Below, in pieces: positions 62,855-64,000 of a stretch of 64,000 bases of DNA. How positions within the stretch are numbered: position 1 is the first letter of the stretch; every line of letters begins with the position of its first letter. Where the stretch lies: assembly GCF_023218075.1 (NCBI RefSeq), contig NZ_JALPTB010000020.1, forward strand, positions 34,033 through 98,032. The letters are read 5' to 3'. A model generated the notes under the pieces. That model was not told the origin of the DNA, did not search any database, and saw only the letters and a list, made by a program, of their open reading frames with translations. This DNA is from Rhodococcus sp. HM1. GTDB lineage: Bacteria; Actinomycetota; Actinomycetes; Mycobacteriales; Mycobacteriaceae. Position numbers and translations under genes: made by a program.

Positions 62855-64000
62855 CCGACACCGAACTCACCGGCACACGCCCGTTCGCGTTCACCACCCG
62901 CCCCTACGCGGCGGTCGACGACAGCACCGGCGACCCGATCGGACTCGACGACCTCGACACCCGCATCGCATGGCTGCTCGACCTGATCGCCGGCGCCGAA
63001 ACCGAACTGCTCACCCGACTGTGGCACCCGGACACCTTCGACACCCTGGCCGCCGGCCGCGACCGCGACGGCCGGGCCCTGCCCAAGCACGGACACGTCG
63101 CGGCGGCGCGGCTGGGCTGGACCCCCACCTACCCCGACGGGGTGTACGTGCCGTCGCGGGTGACACGGGTGGTGACCGCCCAGGCCACCGCGACCCTACG
63201 GACCCTGGCGTATCGGGATGCGGCGATCGCGGCGCTGTCGGCCCGGTTCGATCCCGTCACCGGACGCATCGCCGCACCGGATTCTGCTGCGGAGTATGTG
63301 CCGTCGGGGTTCGCGCGGGGTGTGCGCCGTCAACTGCTCGCCCGGACCCGCCGGAGTAGTGAAACGGACTCGGGGGCCGTGCAGTCCCCACGGGTGCGGA
63401 TCACCGACCTGCAAACCCCACCGCAGGCCGGTGCGATGGCCCGGCTCTCGGCCGCCGACACCCAACTCGCCCGGCTCACCGTCACCGGCGACACCATGGT
63501 GCTGACGGTGAAACTGCCCACCACCGCCGCCCCGACCGGGCGGGCGCAGTGGCGCCCGGTGCGGATGACCGCCGCGCTCCCCCCGCACCTGACCGGCCGG
63601 GCGATCACACAGTGGCATCTGCCGACCCTGACCCTCGACGGGCGGGGTCTGCTGCTGCGGTGCGCCGCCACCGAAGCCGTCCCCGCCGGTGACCTCGCGG
63701 CGGGCACGGTCGCGGTGGGGGTGGATTGGTCACCGGCCACCCTCGGCGCCGCGGCGATTGTCGCGGAACGCCCGGATGGGTTGGTCTCCGACTTTCGGGG
63801 CTTCACCTACGACGACCGCGGCCTCGGCATCACACTCGCCCGCCTCCAGACAGAAGGCCAATTCCTGCACCGCAAGGCCGCCCGGCTGCGCCGGCTCGCC
63901 GAGACCGCACCGCCCCGGGTGCGGGCGGAGCTGGAGGCGAAAATCGCGGTCCTCGAGGACCATCGCACCGCGATCGGTGTCAAACGCGGGAAGATCAACC
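62851..64000 (+). CDS. tnpB: TnpB-like RNA-guided nuclease (partial, runs off window)
   Basis: 383 residues present, 3' end missing. After an N-terminal region (DDLDTRIAWLLDLIAGAETE, then a Trp-rich stretch) comes GTVAVGVDWSPATLGAAAIV, whose aspartate (about residue 292) is the RuvC-I catalytic residue, followed by a long helix starting LARLQTEGQFLHRKAARLRR. RuvC-II Glu, zinc ribbon and RuvC-III Asp would lie beyond 64000, so activity cannot be judged. The N-terminal half is long for TnpB, as in the IS607-associated actinobacterial variety. GTG 62851. Confidence 0.82.
   Translation, partial: MTDTELTGTRPFAFTTRPYAAVDDSTGDPIGLDDLDTRIAWLLDLIAGAETELLTRLWHPDTFDTLAAGRDRDGRALPKHGHVAAARLGWTPTYPDGVYVPSRVTRVVTAQATATLRTLAYRDAAIAALSARFDPVTGRIAAPDSAAEYVPSGFARGVRRQLLARTRRSSETDSGAVQSPRVRITDLQTPPQAGAMARLSAADTQLARLTVTGDTMVLTVKLPTTAAPTGRAQWRPVRMTAALPPHLTGRAITQWHLPTLTLDGRGLLLRCAATEAVPAGDLAAGTVAVGVDWSPATLGAAAIVAERPDGLVSDFRGFTYDDRGLGITLARLQTEGQFLHRKAARLRRLAETAPPRVRAELEAKIAVLEDHRTAIGVKRGKIN

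Larger units (their letters stand above)
62170..64000 (+). mobile_element. IS607-family element, left part
   Basis: Contains the two diagnostic genes in order, a MerR-like serine recombinase tnpA and an overlapping tnpB, preceded by tandem repeats. The exact left end is not marked by a terminal inverted repeat, as IS607 elements have none; it lies between the DUF1622 stop (62169) and the repeats at 62191. The right end is outside the window. Confidence 0.75.

Overview
The window looks like chromosomal DNA from a high-GC, mycolic-acid-type actinobacterium (Rhodococcus, Nocardia, Gordonia or a relative). Evidence seen: GC-rich codon use, many GTG starts and 4-nt ATGA/GTGA gene overlaps, a complete yrbE-mce importer operon with a lipobox-bearing MceE, a monomeric-type isocitrate dehydrogenase, and a very large set of acyl-CoA and P450 genes. 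The exact species cannot be read from the sequence.

Layout. 1-3460: a decayed IS110-type transposase end, icd, and a broken MFS transporter piece. 3470-15444: a tight ten-gene minus-strand operon (P450, acyl-CoA carboxylase carboxyltransferase subunit, three amidohydrolases, acyl-CoA ligase, two acyl-CoA dehydrogenases, alpha/beta hydrolase, KshA-like Rieske oxygenase). A second P450 and a crotonase diverge from it. 17606-22540: ordinary housekeeping or accessory genes (flavodoxin-like protein, PLP sulfur enzyme, DJ-1/PfpI protein, SRAP protein). 22546-30645: crotonases (one with an in-frame amber codon), ligase, aldehyde dehydrogenase, P450, SDR and a TetR regulator. 30874-31372: small ORF and debris. 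31373-40651: Mam-yrbE-mce operon. 40923-48984: lipid-transfer-protein/thiolase, DUF35 protein, phosphotransferase, P450, crotonase, ligase and TesB thioesterase. 49081-52560: DNA ligase, serine beta-lactamase-like hydrolase, membrane protein, TetR. 52623-57347: a GntR-centred module with aldehyde dehydrogenase and an AveC-like membrane protein. 57425-61714: thioesterase, two crotonases, ligase. 61789-64000: DUF1622 membrane protein and the left part of an IS607-family element with tnpA and tnpB, running off the window.

How it fits together (inference). The Mce importer, four P450s, Rieske oxygenase, four ligases, paired dehydrogenases, five crotonases (one interrupted), carboxylase subunit, thiolase/DUF35 pair and thioesterases are what a cell needs to import, hydroxylate, CoA-activate and degrade a bulky hydrophobic, probably alicyclic or polycyclic carboxylic compound. 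The substrate is not identifiable here. Four divergent promoters carry the same spaced motif TACYG-N9-CRGTA (right half degenerate at one), one of them beside the TetR gene at 29902, suggesting one regulon. A separate 14-bp motif ties the GntR gene to its two neighbours.
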